Counted from the first letter of the stretch, positions 36,374 through 44,454 are shown. The stretch is 64,000 nt of DNA from Streptomyces sp. NRRL S-244 (GCF_000717915.1 NZ_JOCX01000021.1:62001-126000); one strand, 5' to 3'. A program made the numbers and translations. Notes: a model not told the origin generated them from the sequence alone.

Positions 36374-37690
36374 TCAGCCGTCCTCGCGCTGGTAGGTCGC
36401 CATGAGCCGGGTGTCGTACCCGAGGGCGGACTGCATCCTGTGCAGCTCCCTGCGCTTCGTGGTGGCCGGGATGACCGTGATGCGGTCGGCGAACCAGGCC
36501 AGGACCTCTTCCGACCGCTTGTGGAACTCCTCGAGCGTCCCGGTCGTGATCACGACCTCGCCGATGCGCTTGGTGGTGTCGGAGTTCGCGGGCAGCGAAG
36601 CCCCCACCAAGTGGCCGAGCAGCACGTACTCGACGTTGGGAAGGCTCATGACCTCGTCGTGCGACGGTACGCCGAAGAGCAGGCCCGGGGACGTCGTGAT
36701 GTACGTACCGCCCACGATCCCGGGGCGCTCCCTGACCGTCACGTCCGGTGCTTCACCGAGCGCCAGCGACAGCGCGGCATCGCCGAGGTCGACGCCGAAC
36801 TTGCACTCGACCTGCTCCTGCACGAAACCGCCTCGTCGCGCGGCACACTCGCTGAAGACCACCTCGCCCTCGTGGTGGAACAGCTCCATGTGGAAGATGC
36901 CGTCCGTCAGGTCGAGCGCCTCCAGCGCCGCGCGGACCACCGGCTCCGCCAGCCGGAACGCCCATTCCTCCGTCGCGGGGTCGAACCGGCGGTCCTGCAT
37001 CGTCGCCTGCGACTCGACCACGCTCAGACAGGTGTGGGTGTACTCCGCGACGGACAGGAAGCGGACCTCTCCGTCGTGGATGACACCGTCGACCATCCAC
37101 TCGTCACCCTGCTGGAACTCCTCCACCACGAAGGTGCGCGCGGAGCCCGCCTCCGACCGGAAACGGCGCACGGTCTTGTGCAGCTCGTCCGTACTGCGCA
37201 CCGTGGCCGTCTGCCGTGTCGCGGCTCCGGTGACGGGCTTGATGACGCCCGCCTCGAAGGGCAGCTCGGGGAGCTCGTCGTCGTGGATGTCCTCCAGGAC
37301 GAAGGACCGGGCGGTGGCGATGCCCCGGGCCCGCACGGCCTCCTTCTGGAGGAACTTGTCGCGGAAGCGGAGCGCCACGGCCGGCGGGATCCCCGGACAG
37401 CCGAGGGCCTGCGCGAGGACGGCGACGTTGATGAGCGCGTACTCGTTCGTGGTGGTCACGGAGGCGAAGCGTTCCTCGCCGAGGCCGGCCCGGGTGAGTG
37501 CGGTCAGCACCGCCTCGGCACTGCACTCGTCCTCCACGAAGACGGCAGTGACGCAGTCCGGGAGGTCCGGGATCCCGCTGTCCCTCCAGTACGGTCCGTA
37601 GACGACGACGGCGGGGATGCCGCGCCTGGCGCAGGCTCGCAGAACGTAGCGGTCGACCCCGACGAACAGGGGGCGTGGGCGCGAGGTCAT
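36374..37690 (-). CDS. ATP-grasp carboxylate-amine ligase (first)
   Basis: 438 residues. The N-terminal part (about 1-110) is the pre-ATP-grasp fold (PLFVGVDRYVLRACARRGI; VTTTNEYALINVAVLAQALG). The ATP-grasp core spans about 112-310: RDKFLQKEAVRARGI, GVIKPVTGAATRQT, RTFVVEEFQQGDEWMVDGV, and the metal-binding GEVVFSECAARRGG. A C-terminal lid follows. Such ligases join a carboxylate to an amine through an acyl-phosphate, often making dipeptides or capping peptides. The substrate is unknown. ATG at 37690 is preceded by GGAAGG at 9 bases. It is leftward, divergent from the deazaflavin-type gene with about 620 bases between. Confidence 0.85.
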   Translation of the reverse strand: MTSRPRPLFVGVDRYVLRACARRGIPAVVVYGPYWRDSGIPDLPDCVTAVFVEDECSAEAVLTALTRAGLGEERFASVTTTNEYALINVAVLAQALGCPGIPPAVALRFRDKFLQKEAVRARGIATARSFVLEDIHDDELPELPFEAGVIKPVTGAATRQTATVRSTDELHKTVRRFRSEAGSARTFVVEEFQQGDEWMVDGVIHDGEVRFLSVAEYTHTCLSVVESQATMQDRRFDPATEEWAFRLAEPVVRAALEALDLTDGIFHMELFHHEGEVVFSECAARRGGFVQEQVECKFGVDLGDAALSLALGEAPDVTVRERPGIVGGTYITTSPGLLFGVPSHDEVMSLPNVEYVLLGHLVGASLPANSDTTKRIGEVVITTGTLEEFHKRSEEVLAWFADRITVIPATTKRRELHRMQSALGYDTRLMATYQREDG

Positions 37691-37803
37691 GATGTCGAAC
37701 CTTCCAGTGCGGCGTCGGCCGGAGACGGGCTCTGGTCAGGGCGGCGCCGGTTCGAGCTCCCCGTCGGAGCCTTCAGTCCCGGCGGGGAGGCAGTGCCCGC
37801 CAT
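37687..37803 (-). CDS. Possible 38-codon leader ORF overlapping the ATP-grasp start
   Basis: An ATG at 37803 opens a 38-codon frame that ends in TGA overlapping the ATP-grasp ATG (ATGA). The peptide (MAGTASPPGLKAPTGSS to DAALEGSTS) is Ser/Pro-rich, with three arginines in a row. Third-position GC is only about 73 percent and I see no ribosome-binding site before it, so it may be chance. If real it could be a coupled leader peptide or a substrate of the ligase. Low confidence. Confidence 0.2.
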   Translation of the reverse strand: MAGTASPPGLKAPTGSSNRRRPDQSPSPADAALEGSTS

Positions 37804-38314
37804 GAAGGCCCGGGGCGACTGAAGCCCGGCGACCCGGATGAGGAAGGGCCCGCGCCTCGGCGACGCCCGGGAATCCCCATTCCCGGGTAACCCTCGATTT
37901 CACCCTCAAGTCCCTGGCATTTATACGGCCATAGGTCTAATGGGTTGCTAGCTAACACCATGATCACAGCGCGAGCGCCACACATCCCCTGTGATGATCA
38001 TCACAGGGGAGCGGGGTTGGAATCGACTCAACGAGCAGTGCAGTCTCATGATTTACCGCAGTCGGGCGGAGCGGGACGGTCCGGCTTTTATTTCTGCTTC
38101 CGGGTGCATTCCCGTGATGGTGTTGGCGCCGTGATACCGGCCGCAATGTTCTGATGTGTCGTCAATCATCCGCCCGTCGGAGCGAATTCATTGACCGATG
38201 GCTGCGGCGGTCGTGCGGCCTCCGAACTTTCCGCACCCGGTGGGCCGGCATCGTCCGAAGTGCCCCGGATTCCCGCCACGTTGAAGCCACGAAGAAGAAG
38301 GAAGCGTACCTGCC
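37691..38314. other. 624-bp divergent control region
   Basis: Lies between the first ATP-grasp gene (leftward) and the deazaflavin-type gene (rightward). The stretch 37895-38160 is markedly AT-richer than the flanking genes (GGCATTTATACGGCCATAGG, CTTTTATTTCTGCTT). It contains the 26-bp palindrome at 37985-38010. Apart from the doubtful mini-ORF, no gene. Confidence 0.7.
37985..38010. promoter_or_regulatory. 26-bp perfect palindrome, candidate operator
   Basis: The half-site TCCCCTGTGATGA is followed immediately by its exact complement with no spacer, centred on TGATCA. It is too symmetrical to be chance and lacks a loop and T-tract, so it looks like a dimeric-repressor operator and not a terminator. 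A further TGATCACA half-site lies 25 bases to the left (37960-37967). Confidence 0.65.
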
Positions 38315-38764
38315 GTGACCGCACCGGACCCGTTCGCCACCGCCGCCACCGACAGCCGCGTCAACGGGATCGCCAACCACGCCCGCCAGTACGCCGCCAC
38401 CGCCGGAGCCGAAGGCCACGATTGGAACGGCGCCGAGACCCTGCTGCTGACCACCATCGGCCGCCGCAGCGGTCTGCCGCGCCGCACCGTCGTCATCTAC
38501 GGCCGCCACCAGGACGCCTACGTCGTCGTCGCCTCCAATCTCGGCGCCGACAACCACCCGGACTGGTACCTCAACCTCCAGCAGCACGACACGGCCCTCA
38601 TCCAGGTCCGCGACCAGCAGTTCACCGTGCAGGCCCACACCGCCACCGGCGAGGAGCACGCGCTCCTGTGGAAGCTGATGACCGGCGTGTGGCCCGCGTA
38701 CGACACGTACCAGCAGTCGACCCAGCGCCCGATCCCGACCGTCATCCTCCGGCCGCAGTCCTGA
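38315..38764 (+). CDS. Deazaflavin (F420)-dependent nitroreductase-family protein
   Basis: 149 residues, the split-barrel deazaflavin-dependent nitroreductase family (DDN-like). Typical segments: LLTTIGRRSGLPRRTVVIY, YVVVASNLGADNHPDWYLNL and the C-terminal TQRPIPTVILRP. Members reduce or oxidise small molecules with F420H2, some with FMN. In this cluster it may tailor the product or a monomer (inference). The GTG at 38315 has GGAAG about 11 bases upstream. It is 47 bases before the DszC-like gene, same strand, likely one transcript. Confidence 0.85.
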   Translation: MTAPDPFATAATDSRVNGIANHARQYAATAGAEGHDWNGAETLLLTTIGRRSGLPRRTVVIYGRHQDAYVVVASNLGADNHPDWYLNLQQHDTALIQVRDQQFTVQAHTATGEEHALLWKLMTGVWPAYDTYQQSTQRPIPTVILRPQS

Positions 38765-38811
38765 CCTCGCCCCGTGTGCACAGCCACCCGAACCCCTCCA
38801 GGCCGGCTCAC

Positions 38812-39924
38812 ATGACGTTCACCCCCTCCACGCCGGTGCTCGACGTCGAGGCTGCCGTGCTGTCCGCCGCCGAGCACGCCCCCCATACCGACAGGGCGGG
38901 CCGGCTGCCCGACGCCGTCGCCGAGGCCCTCACCGGAACCGGGCTGCTCGCCCACTTCGTGCCCCGAGCCTTCGGCGGCGCCGCGGGACGGTTCGAGGAC
39001 TGCCTGCCCGCGCTGCTCCGCCTGGCCGAGGCCGACCCGTCCGCCGGATGGTGCGCCGCGGTCATGACCTCCATGAGCCGGAATGCCGCCTACCTGCCCT
39101 CCGCCGGGCAGAAGGCCGTGTGGGCGCACGGCCCCCACGTGCCCATCGCCGGCACCCTGCAGCCGGCCGGAACCGCCACGCCCGCCCCTGGCGGGTGGGC
39201 GCTGTCCGGACGGTGGTCCAACTGCAGCGGGGTCCACCATGCCCGGTGGGCCCTGCTGTCCGCCGTGCCCGAGGGCGCCCCCGGCCCGCGGTTCCTGCTC
39301 GTGCCCCGCTCGGCGTGGAGCACCGAGCCGACCTGGAGCGGCGCGGTCGGCCTACGCGGAACCGGCAGCGACACCCTTGTCCTCGACACTGAGGTGTTCG
39401 TCCCCGAGGACCACTCCTTCAGCCGCGAGCAGCTGTTCACGGCCGCGGACCCGCCCGCGGACGGGGAGTGCTACCGCGTACCGCACGAGGCGATCAGCGG
39501 CCTCTTCTTCGCCGTTCCGCTGCTCGGTGCCGCGCGCGCGGCGCTGGACGCCTGGACCGCCGCCGCGAGCCGGCACCCGTCGGCGGGCTCACTGCGCGAC
39601 GGCGATGCGGCGCTGGCGACCGCCTCCGGGAAGATCGACGCCGCGGACCTCCTGCTGCGCCGGGCGGCCCGTACCTGCGACGAGCCCGACGCGCTCACCG
39701 CGCTGCTCGCCGCCCGCTGCCGCCGCGACCACGCCACCGCCGCCGGGCTCCTGAACGAAGCCGTCCAAGCCCTCTTCCAGAGCGCGGGGGTACGGGCCAC
39801 CAGCGGCACCGGCGCGCTGTCGCGGCTGTGGCGGGACGCCAGCATGGCGGCGCTCCATCCCGCCCTCGCCGTCCCGCCGGCCGCCCAGGTGTACGCCACG
39901 CGCCTGCTGCGGCGCGCCGAGTAG
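38812..39924 (+). CDS. Acyl-CoA-dehydrogenase-fold flavin monooxygenase (DszC/HpaB-like)
   Basis: 370 residues with the acyl-CoA dehydrogenase fold of group D monooxygenases. The N-terminal helical domain reads GLLAHFVPRAFGGAAG and ADPSAGWCAAVMTSM. The middle beta domain contains GGWALSGRWSNCSGVHHARWA and GLRGTGSDTLVLD. The C-terminal helix bundle ends AVPPAAQVYATRLL. The CoA-dehydrogenase catalytic glutamate context is absent. Relatives use reduced FMN/FAD from a separate reductase to hydroxylate C, N or S; N-hydroxylases and nitrososynthases are in this group. ATG at 38812; GTG at 38776 is an alternative. A flavin reductase encoded at 58263 could supply it. Confidence 0.82.
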   Translation: MTFTPSTPVLDVEAAVLSAAEHAPHTDRAGRLPDAVAEALTGTGLLAHFVPRAFGGAAGRFEDCLPALLRLAEADPSAGWCAAVMTSMSRNAAYLPSAGQKAVWAHGPHVPIAGTLQPAGTATPAPGGWALSGRWSNCSGVHHARWALLSAVPEGAPGPRFLLVPRSAWSTEPTWSGAVGLRGTGSDTLVLDTEVFVPEDHSFSREQLFTAADPPADGECYRVPHEAISGLFFAVPLLGAARAALDAWTAAASRHPSAGSLRDGDAALATASGKIDAADLLLRRAARTCDEPDALTALLAARCRRDHATAAGLLNEAVQALFQSAGVRATSGTGALSRLWRDASMAALHPALAVPPAAQVYATRLLRRAE

Positions 39925-39930
39925 ACGGCG

Positions 39931-39976
39931 GACGGCCCCGCGCCTTCGGCACTGAGGCCGAGGGCGCGGGGCCGTC
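39931..39976. terminator. Bidirectional terminator between DszC-like and IMPDH genes
   Basis: A large G/C stem: GACGGCCCCGCGCC pairs with GGCGCGGGGCCGTC around an inner GGC/GCC. It separates two convergent genes. Three GGTCGTCC repeats follow (39978-40003). Confidence 0.8.
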
Positions 39977-40004
39977 TGGTCGTCCGGTCGTCCGGTCGTC
40001 CGGC

Positions 40005-41498
40005 TTACTCTCCGGCGTCGATGGCGGGCCGGCGCACCTCGATCTCGGCGCCGGTCTGCTTGAACGACTCCGCCGACACCGGGGCCAGCACCGCGTCCCG
40101 GTGGAAGTCCCGCAGGTTCGTCGACCCGCAGCTGATCATGGTGGAGATCAGCTTCGCCCGGGTGCGCTCCACGTTGTCGTACAGGCTGCCCGCGTAGGGG
40201 ACGTAGCCGTCGACGCCCTCTTCGAAGACCATCTGGCCGCGCTGGCCGTAGCGGGCCGCGTTCTGCGCGCGCCGCGAGCCCTCGCCCCAGTACTCCTTGT
40301 ACCACTGGCCGCCGATCTGCAGCTTGCGCGACGGGCTCTCGTCGAGCCGGGCGAAGTAGCGGCCGAGCATGATGAAGTCCGCCCCCATCGCCAGGGCCAT
40401 CGCCATGTGCGAGTCGTTGAGCAGACCGCCGTCGCAGCACAGCGGCACGTACACGCCGGTCTCCTGGGCGTAGGCGTCGCGCGCCTCGACCACGGCGAGC
40501 AGCGCGGAGGCCTGACCGCGGCCGATGCCCTTCTGCTCCCGCGTGGTGCAGATGGCGCCACCGCCGATCCCCACCTTCACGAACGCCGCGCCCGCGTCGG
40601 CCAGGTAACGGAACGCCCGGCCGTCGACGACGTTGCCCGCACCGACGAAAGCATCGTCCCCGTACGTTTCCCGGGCGAATTCGAGGGTCTTCGCCTGGTA
40701 CACGGAATAGCCGTCAGAGGAGTCCAGGCACAGCACGTCCGCGCCGGCCTCCACCAGGGCGGGAATGCGGTCCTTGTAGTCACGCGAATTGATGCCGGCA
40801 CCCACGCGCAGACGCTTTTCGCCGTCCACCGTCGCACGGTGGTACGTCTTGTGGGCCTGGTAGTCCCGCTTGAGGACCAGGGAGGCGACCCGGCCGTCCT
40901 CGATCACCGGCAGCACGTCCAGGTGATGCTGCCAGACGAGCTCGTTGGCCTCGGACAGCGAGACGGAGGCGGGAGCGGTGACCAGGTTGTCGCGGCTCCG
41001 CATGCGCTTGCCGGCGCTCTCCGAGTCCCCGTGGCGCTCCAGGTGGAAGTCGTCGAGGCTGATGATGCCGAGGAACTCGCCGTCCGCTTCACCGCTCTGC
41101 GTGACCACGGCCACGCCCTGCTCCGTCTCCGAGAGCCGGCGGGCGACCTCGCCGAGAGGAGTCCCCGGCGCCACGGTGACCTCGCTGGTGCGGAAGCCGG
41201 CCTTGTGCCGCTTGACCGCCAGCACGTCCGCGGCCTGGTCCTCGATCTGCTGGTTCTGGTGGATGAACGACAGCCCGCCGACCTGGGCCAGGGCCACCGC
41301 CAGCGTCGGCGACGACACCGCCTGCATGACGGCGCTCACCATGGGCGTGGCGATCCGAACGGCCGACTCCTCGCCGACCCGGTGACGCACCAGCGGCGCC
41401 CCGAGATCCACATTGTCCGGCGTGCAGTCCTCTGTGGTCAGGCCGGGGATGAGGAGGTATTCACTCAGCGTACGAGAGATCTCGGGGAGGATTTTCAC
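40005..41498 (-). CDS. IMP dehydrogenase paralogue, Tritrichomonas-like type
   Basis: 497 residues. TIM barrel with an inserted CBS pair (about 100-220). Catalytic Cys317 is in GIGGGAICTTREQKGIGRGQ and the mobile-flap Arg416-Tyr417 in the AARYG segment. The flap continues with FEEGVDGYVPYAG. IMPDH oxidises IMP to XMP with NAD, the rate-setting step to GTP. The REQKGIGRGQ loop and the LCCDGGLLNDSHMAMALAMG, DFIMLGRYFARLDESP and KEYWGEGSRRA segments closely resemble the Tritrichomonas foetus enzyme as I remember it, unlike the usual bacterial RxVxGxGxPQ loop. The GTG at 41498 has GGAG five bases upstream. In a cluster it may be a resistant target copy; a GMP-reductase-like GuaB1 role is less likely given the motifs. 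Confidence 0.88.
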   Translation of the reverse strand: MKILPEISRTLSEYLLIPGLTTEDCTPDNVDLGAPLVRHRVGEESAVRIATPMVSAVMQAVSSPTLAVALAQVGGLSFIHQNQQIEDQAADVLAVKRHKAGFRTSEVTVAPGTPLGEVARRLSETEQGVAVVTQSGEADGEFLGIISLDDFHLERHGDSESAGKRMRSRDNLVTAPASVSLSEANELVWQHHLDVLPVIEDGRVASLVLKRDYQAHKTYHRATVDGEKRLRVGAGINSRDYKDRIPALVEAGADVLCLDSSDGYSVYQAKTLEFARETYGDDAFVGAGNVVDGRAFRYLADAGAAFVKVGIGGGAICTTREQKGIGRGQASALLAVVEARDAYAQETGVYVPLCCDGGLLNDSHMAMALAMGADFIMLGRYFARLDESPSRKLQIGGQWYKEYWGEGSRRAQNAARYGQRGQMVFEEGVDGYVPYAGSLYDNVERTRAKLISTMISCGSTNLRDFHRDAVLAPVSAESFKQTGAEIEVRRPAIDAGE

Positions 41499-41865
41499 GT
41501 CGTCTCCAGAAAAGAGCCTGCAATCCACGATCGGTGCAATTGGCGAGGCTCGTGCGGGCAGTGCAGATTGTCGCCACCCGGTAGCGCACAGTCGGAAGAA
41601 TTCGCTCTCCGGAAATCCTGAGAGCGGGCACACCCGGCGTAACAAGTGCTCGCGCGCGGCCGAATCGAAAGCGAGGTATCCACAGACCCAACCTGCACGG
41701 TGCTGCACAGGCGCTGACTTCCATTACGCCATACGAGATGGTACCGCACCGCACACGTTCGCCCGCTGGGCGGCGAATTGCCCCGCACCCGGACCTCCCG
41801 CGGCAGGCACCGGCCGCCGCGTCGGCGCGGACCGTCGGAACGGTACGGCGCCGGCGGCCGACGGC
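41499..41865. other. 367-bp spacer upstream of the IMPDH gene
   Basis: It separates the stop of the CGS-like gene from the IMPDH start, both leftward. The half near IMPDH is lower in GC (GAAGAATTCGCTCTCC, AATCGAAAGCGAGG). It probably contains a dedicated IMPDH promoter; no gene is seen. Confidence 0.5.
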
Positions 41866-43053
41866 TCAGGAGGCGACGGAATCCTCTGCCCGCGACAGCA
41901 CGTGGGAGAGCGCCTGGTCGAGGTCCTTGATGATGTCCGCGACGTCGTTGCTGTAGCCGAGGGCCAGCCGCACCGTTCCGCGCGGGACCCCGATGCTCAC
42001 CAGCTCGTCTTCGGAGTACTCGAAGTAGGTGAAGAACGTGCTCTGTTCGACGAGCGTGTGCGGAGCGCCGAAGTTCGAGGCCATGAAGGGCACGCGCAGG
42101 CGGTCGACGACCTCCGCGGTCTGCTCCTCGCTCATCCTGAGCTCGAAGGTGATGACCCCGCCGAAGCCGTTCAGGTACTGCTGCGCCAGCTTGAAATGCG
42201 GGTGCGACTCGAGGCCGTTGTAGTAGACACGGTCGACGGCCGGGTGCCCCTCCAGGAAGCGCGCGACCTCCAGGCCCATGGCATTGACCCGCTCCATGCG
42301 CAGTTGCAGCGTGTAGAGGCTGCGGCGCAGCAGGAAGGCCGTGTTGCCGTCGATGATCGGTCCGGTCGTGTCCCGGTACCAGCGCAGCTTCTCCATCAGC
42401 TCCTCGCGGCCCGAGGCCACCCCGGCCACGATGTCTCCGTGCCCGCTGAGGTACTTGGTGGCACTGAACAGCACCAGGTCCACGCCCCACTGCAGCGCGT
42501 AGTAGTTCGGCGGCGGCGAGAACGAGCTGTCCAGGGTGAGGATCACGTCCGGCCCGACGGCCGCCCGCACCCGGGCCACGTCGATCAGGTACATGTGCGG
42601 CGAGGACGGCATCTCCAGGTGCACGAGCTTGATCCGGCCGCGCAGCGCCGCGACGTTCTCGATGAACGCCTCCGGGTCCCGGATGGAGAACTCGTGCACC
42701 ACGACGCCGAACTTCGGCAGGATGTGGTGGAAGACGTTGCGCACCTGCCGGTACGACTCGGACGGCAGCACCACCTCGTCGCCCGCCTCGAGCAGCGCGA
42801 GGAACGCGGTGACGTGCGCGGCCATGCCGGAGGCGAAGACCAGGGAGCTCTCGGCGCCGCTGAGCTCGCTCAGCTTGTCCTCCACCTCGATCCAGGTGGG
42901 GTTGGAGTAGCGGCCGTAGCGTCCCGCGGGCACGGACCCGTCGTGCAGGCCGTCCTTCACGTGGTCCGCGTTGTTGAAGTAGTAGGAGGCGCTCTGGTAC
43001 GTCGGCGACTCGATGCTGTTGGTGTACGCATCCTGGGGACGCTGTTTGGTCAT
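41866..43053 (-). CDS. Cys/Met-metabolism PLP enzyme (cystathionine gamma-synthase family)
   Basis: 395 residues, fold type I. PLP lysine is Lys200 in LVLFSATKYLSGHGD; the cofactor-binding Asp175 is in LTLDSSFSPP, where most members have DNTFATP. RYGRYSNPTW, LVFASGMAAH and LGYSNDVADIIKDLDQAL are family segments. These enzymes do beta/gamma eliminations or replacements on amino acids with a leaving group. In natural-product clusters they build unusual side chains by gamma-replacement. ATG at 43053 with AAGGAG five bases upstream. It follows the LysA-like gene by 75 bases, likely last gene of the TauD-to-CGS operon. Confidence 0.88.
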   Translation of the reverse strand: MTKQRPQDAYTNSIESPTYQSASYYFNNADHVKDGLHDGSVPAGRYGRYSNPTWIEVEDKLSELSGAESSLVFASGMAAHVTAFLALLEAGDEVVLPSESYRQVRNVFHHILPKFGVVVHEFSIRDPEAFIENVAALRGRIKLVHLEMPSSPHMYLIDVARVRAAVGPDVILTLDSSFSPPPNYYALQWGVDLVLFSATKYLSGHGDIVAGVASGREELMEKLRWYRDTTGPIIDGNTAFLLRRSLYTLQLRMERVNAMGLEVARFLEGHPAVDRVYYNGLESHPHFKLAQQYLNGFGGVITFELRMSEEQTAEVVDRLRVPFMASNFGAPHTLVEQSTFFTYFEYSEDELVSIGVPRGTVRLALGYSNDVADIIKDLDQALSHVLSRAEDSVAS

Positions 43054-43128
43054 CGTGGCTCCTTGCTGGCACGACTGGTGCAGTGGCTGCCGCCACGGCG
43101 GCCGGGGGCCGCCGTGGCGGGTTGGCGA

Positions 43129-44454
43129 TCAGCCGATGTCGAGGCGCATCAGGTCCTCGACCGTCTCGCGGCGCACGATCTCGCGCGCTCGGCCCTCGGC
43201 CACAGCGATCACGGGCGGTCTCGGGATCTGGTTGTAGTTGTGCGCGAGGCTGCGGCAGTACGCGCCGGTGCCCGGCACCGCGAGCAGGTCGCCGGCCCGG
43301 ACGTCGGACGGCAGGTGGTCCTCGCGCACCACCACGTCCCCGGCGTCGCAGTGCTTGCCGACGACGCGGACCAGTGCGGGGGGCGCGTCCGAGATGCGCC
43401 CCGCGAGCTGGACGGAGTACGTGGCGTCGTAGAGCGCGGTGCGCACGTTGTCGCTCATGCCACCGTCGACCGCGACGAAGGTACGGATGCCCTCACGATG
43501 CTTGACGGCGCCGACGCGGTAGAGCGTCACCCCCGCGGGGCCGGCGATGGCGCGGCCCGGCTCGATCGCCAGGCGGGGCACCGGAACCCCGAGTGCGGCG
43601 CACTCCTTTTCCACGACGGTCCGCAGGATGTCGGCCATCGCCTTGGCCGGCGTGGGGGCGTCGTGCTCGGTGTAGGCGATGCCGAACCCGCCGCCGAGAT
43701 CCAGCTCGGGCAGCTCGATGCCGTCCCGGGCGAGCTTGGCCCGCAGCTCGACGAGCCGCTTGGCGGCCGCCTCGAAGCCGGCCGTGCCGAGGATCTGCGA
43801 GCCGATGTGGCTGTGCAGGCCGCGCAGTTCGAGCAGCCCGCTGTCGGCCACCCGGCGCACCGCCTTTTCGGCCTCTCCGCTGACCAGCGAGAAGCCGAAC
43901 TTCTGGTCCTCGTGCGCGGTGGCGATGTGCGCGTGGGTGTCGGCCTGCACGCCCACCGTGACCCGCAGCAGCACGCCCGGCCTGCTGCCGGGAAAGCGGG
44001 GCACCAGTGCCTCGAGCCGGTCGAGCTCCTCGACGGAGTCGACCACGATGCGCCCGACTCCGTACGTGAGGGCCGCGACCAGATCCGCCTCGGACTTGTT
44101 GTTGCCGTGGAGCAGGATGCGCTCGGCCGGGAAGTCCACGGCCTTGGCGTAGGCGAGTTCGCCCTCCGTGCAGACGTCCAGGCTGAGGCCGGTTTCCTCG
44201 ACGATGCGCGCGCTGGTGCGGGTGAGGAACGCCTTGCTCGCGTAGTAGACGTCGAAGTCGTGGAACGCCTGACGGAAGGTGGTGCAGCGCTCCCGGAAGT
44301 CGGCCTCGTCGAAGATGTACGCGGGTGTTCCGTACTGCTCGGCGAGTTCCGTCATCGGTACGCCGCCGATGCTCAGCACCCCGTCCGGGCCCTGTTCGGC
44401 CGTCGTGGGCCAGATGCCGGGGCGCAGGGCGCGGACCTCGGGTGTGGTGGTCAC
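43129..44454 (-). CDS. Diaminopimelate-decarboxylase-like PLP enzyme (LysA paralogue)
   Basis: 441 residues, fold type III (alanine-racemase fold). PLP lysine Lys74 in VYYASKAFLTRT; HSHIGSQI, LDLGGGFGIAYTEHD, LAIEPGRAIAGP and VDGGMSDNVRTALYDATYSV are standard for LysA. The acceptor-site motif reads GKHCDAGD (369-373) where typical LysA, from memory, has C(E)SGD, so the substrate may be altered. LysA makes L-lysine from meso-DAP. Here it could supply lysine or decarboxylate a related D-centre. The GTG at 44454 overlaps the NRPS stop (GTGA), tying it tightly to the assembly line. Housekeeping lysA is not in this window. Confidence 0.88.
   Translation of the reverse strand: MTTTPEVRALRPGIWPTTAEQGPDGVLSIGGVPMTELAEQYGTPAYIFDEADFRERCTTFRQAFHDFDVYYASKAFLTRTSARIVEETGLSLDVCTEGELAYAKAVDFPAERILLHGNNKSEADLVAALTYGVGRIVVDSVEELDRLEALVPRFPGSRPGVLLRVTVGVQADTHAHIATAHEDQKFGFSLVSGEAEKAVRRVADSGLLELRGLHSHIGSQILGTAGFEAAAKRLVELRAKLARDGIELPELDLGGGFGIAYTEHDAPTPAKAMADILRTVVEKECAALGVPVPRLAIEPGRAIAGPAGVTLYRVGAVKHREGIRTFVAVDGGMSDNVRTALYDATYSVQLAGRISDAPPALVRVVGKHCDAGDVVVREDHLPSDVRAGDLLAVPGTGAYCRSLAHNYNQIPRPPVIAVAEGRAREIVRRETVEDLMRLDIG

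Noticed and set aside
39978..40003. Three GGTCGTCC repeats after the DszC-like gene
   Set aside because: Short simple repeat directly behind a terminator, with no sign of function.
40005..41498. GuaB1-type GMP reductase
   Set aside because: The intact catalytic Cys loop, the Arg-Tyr flap and the CBS insertion fit a true IMP dehydrogenase better.
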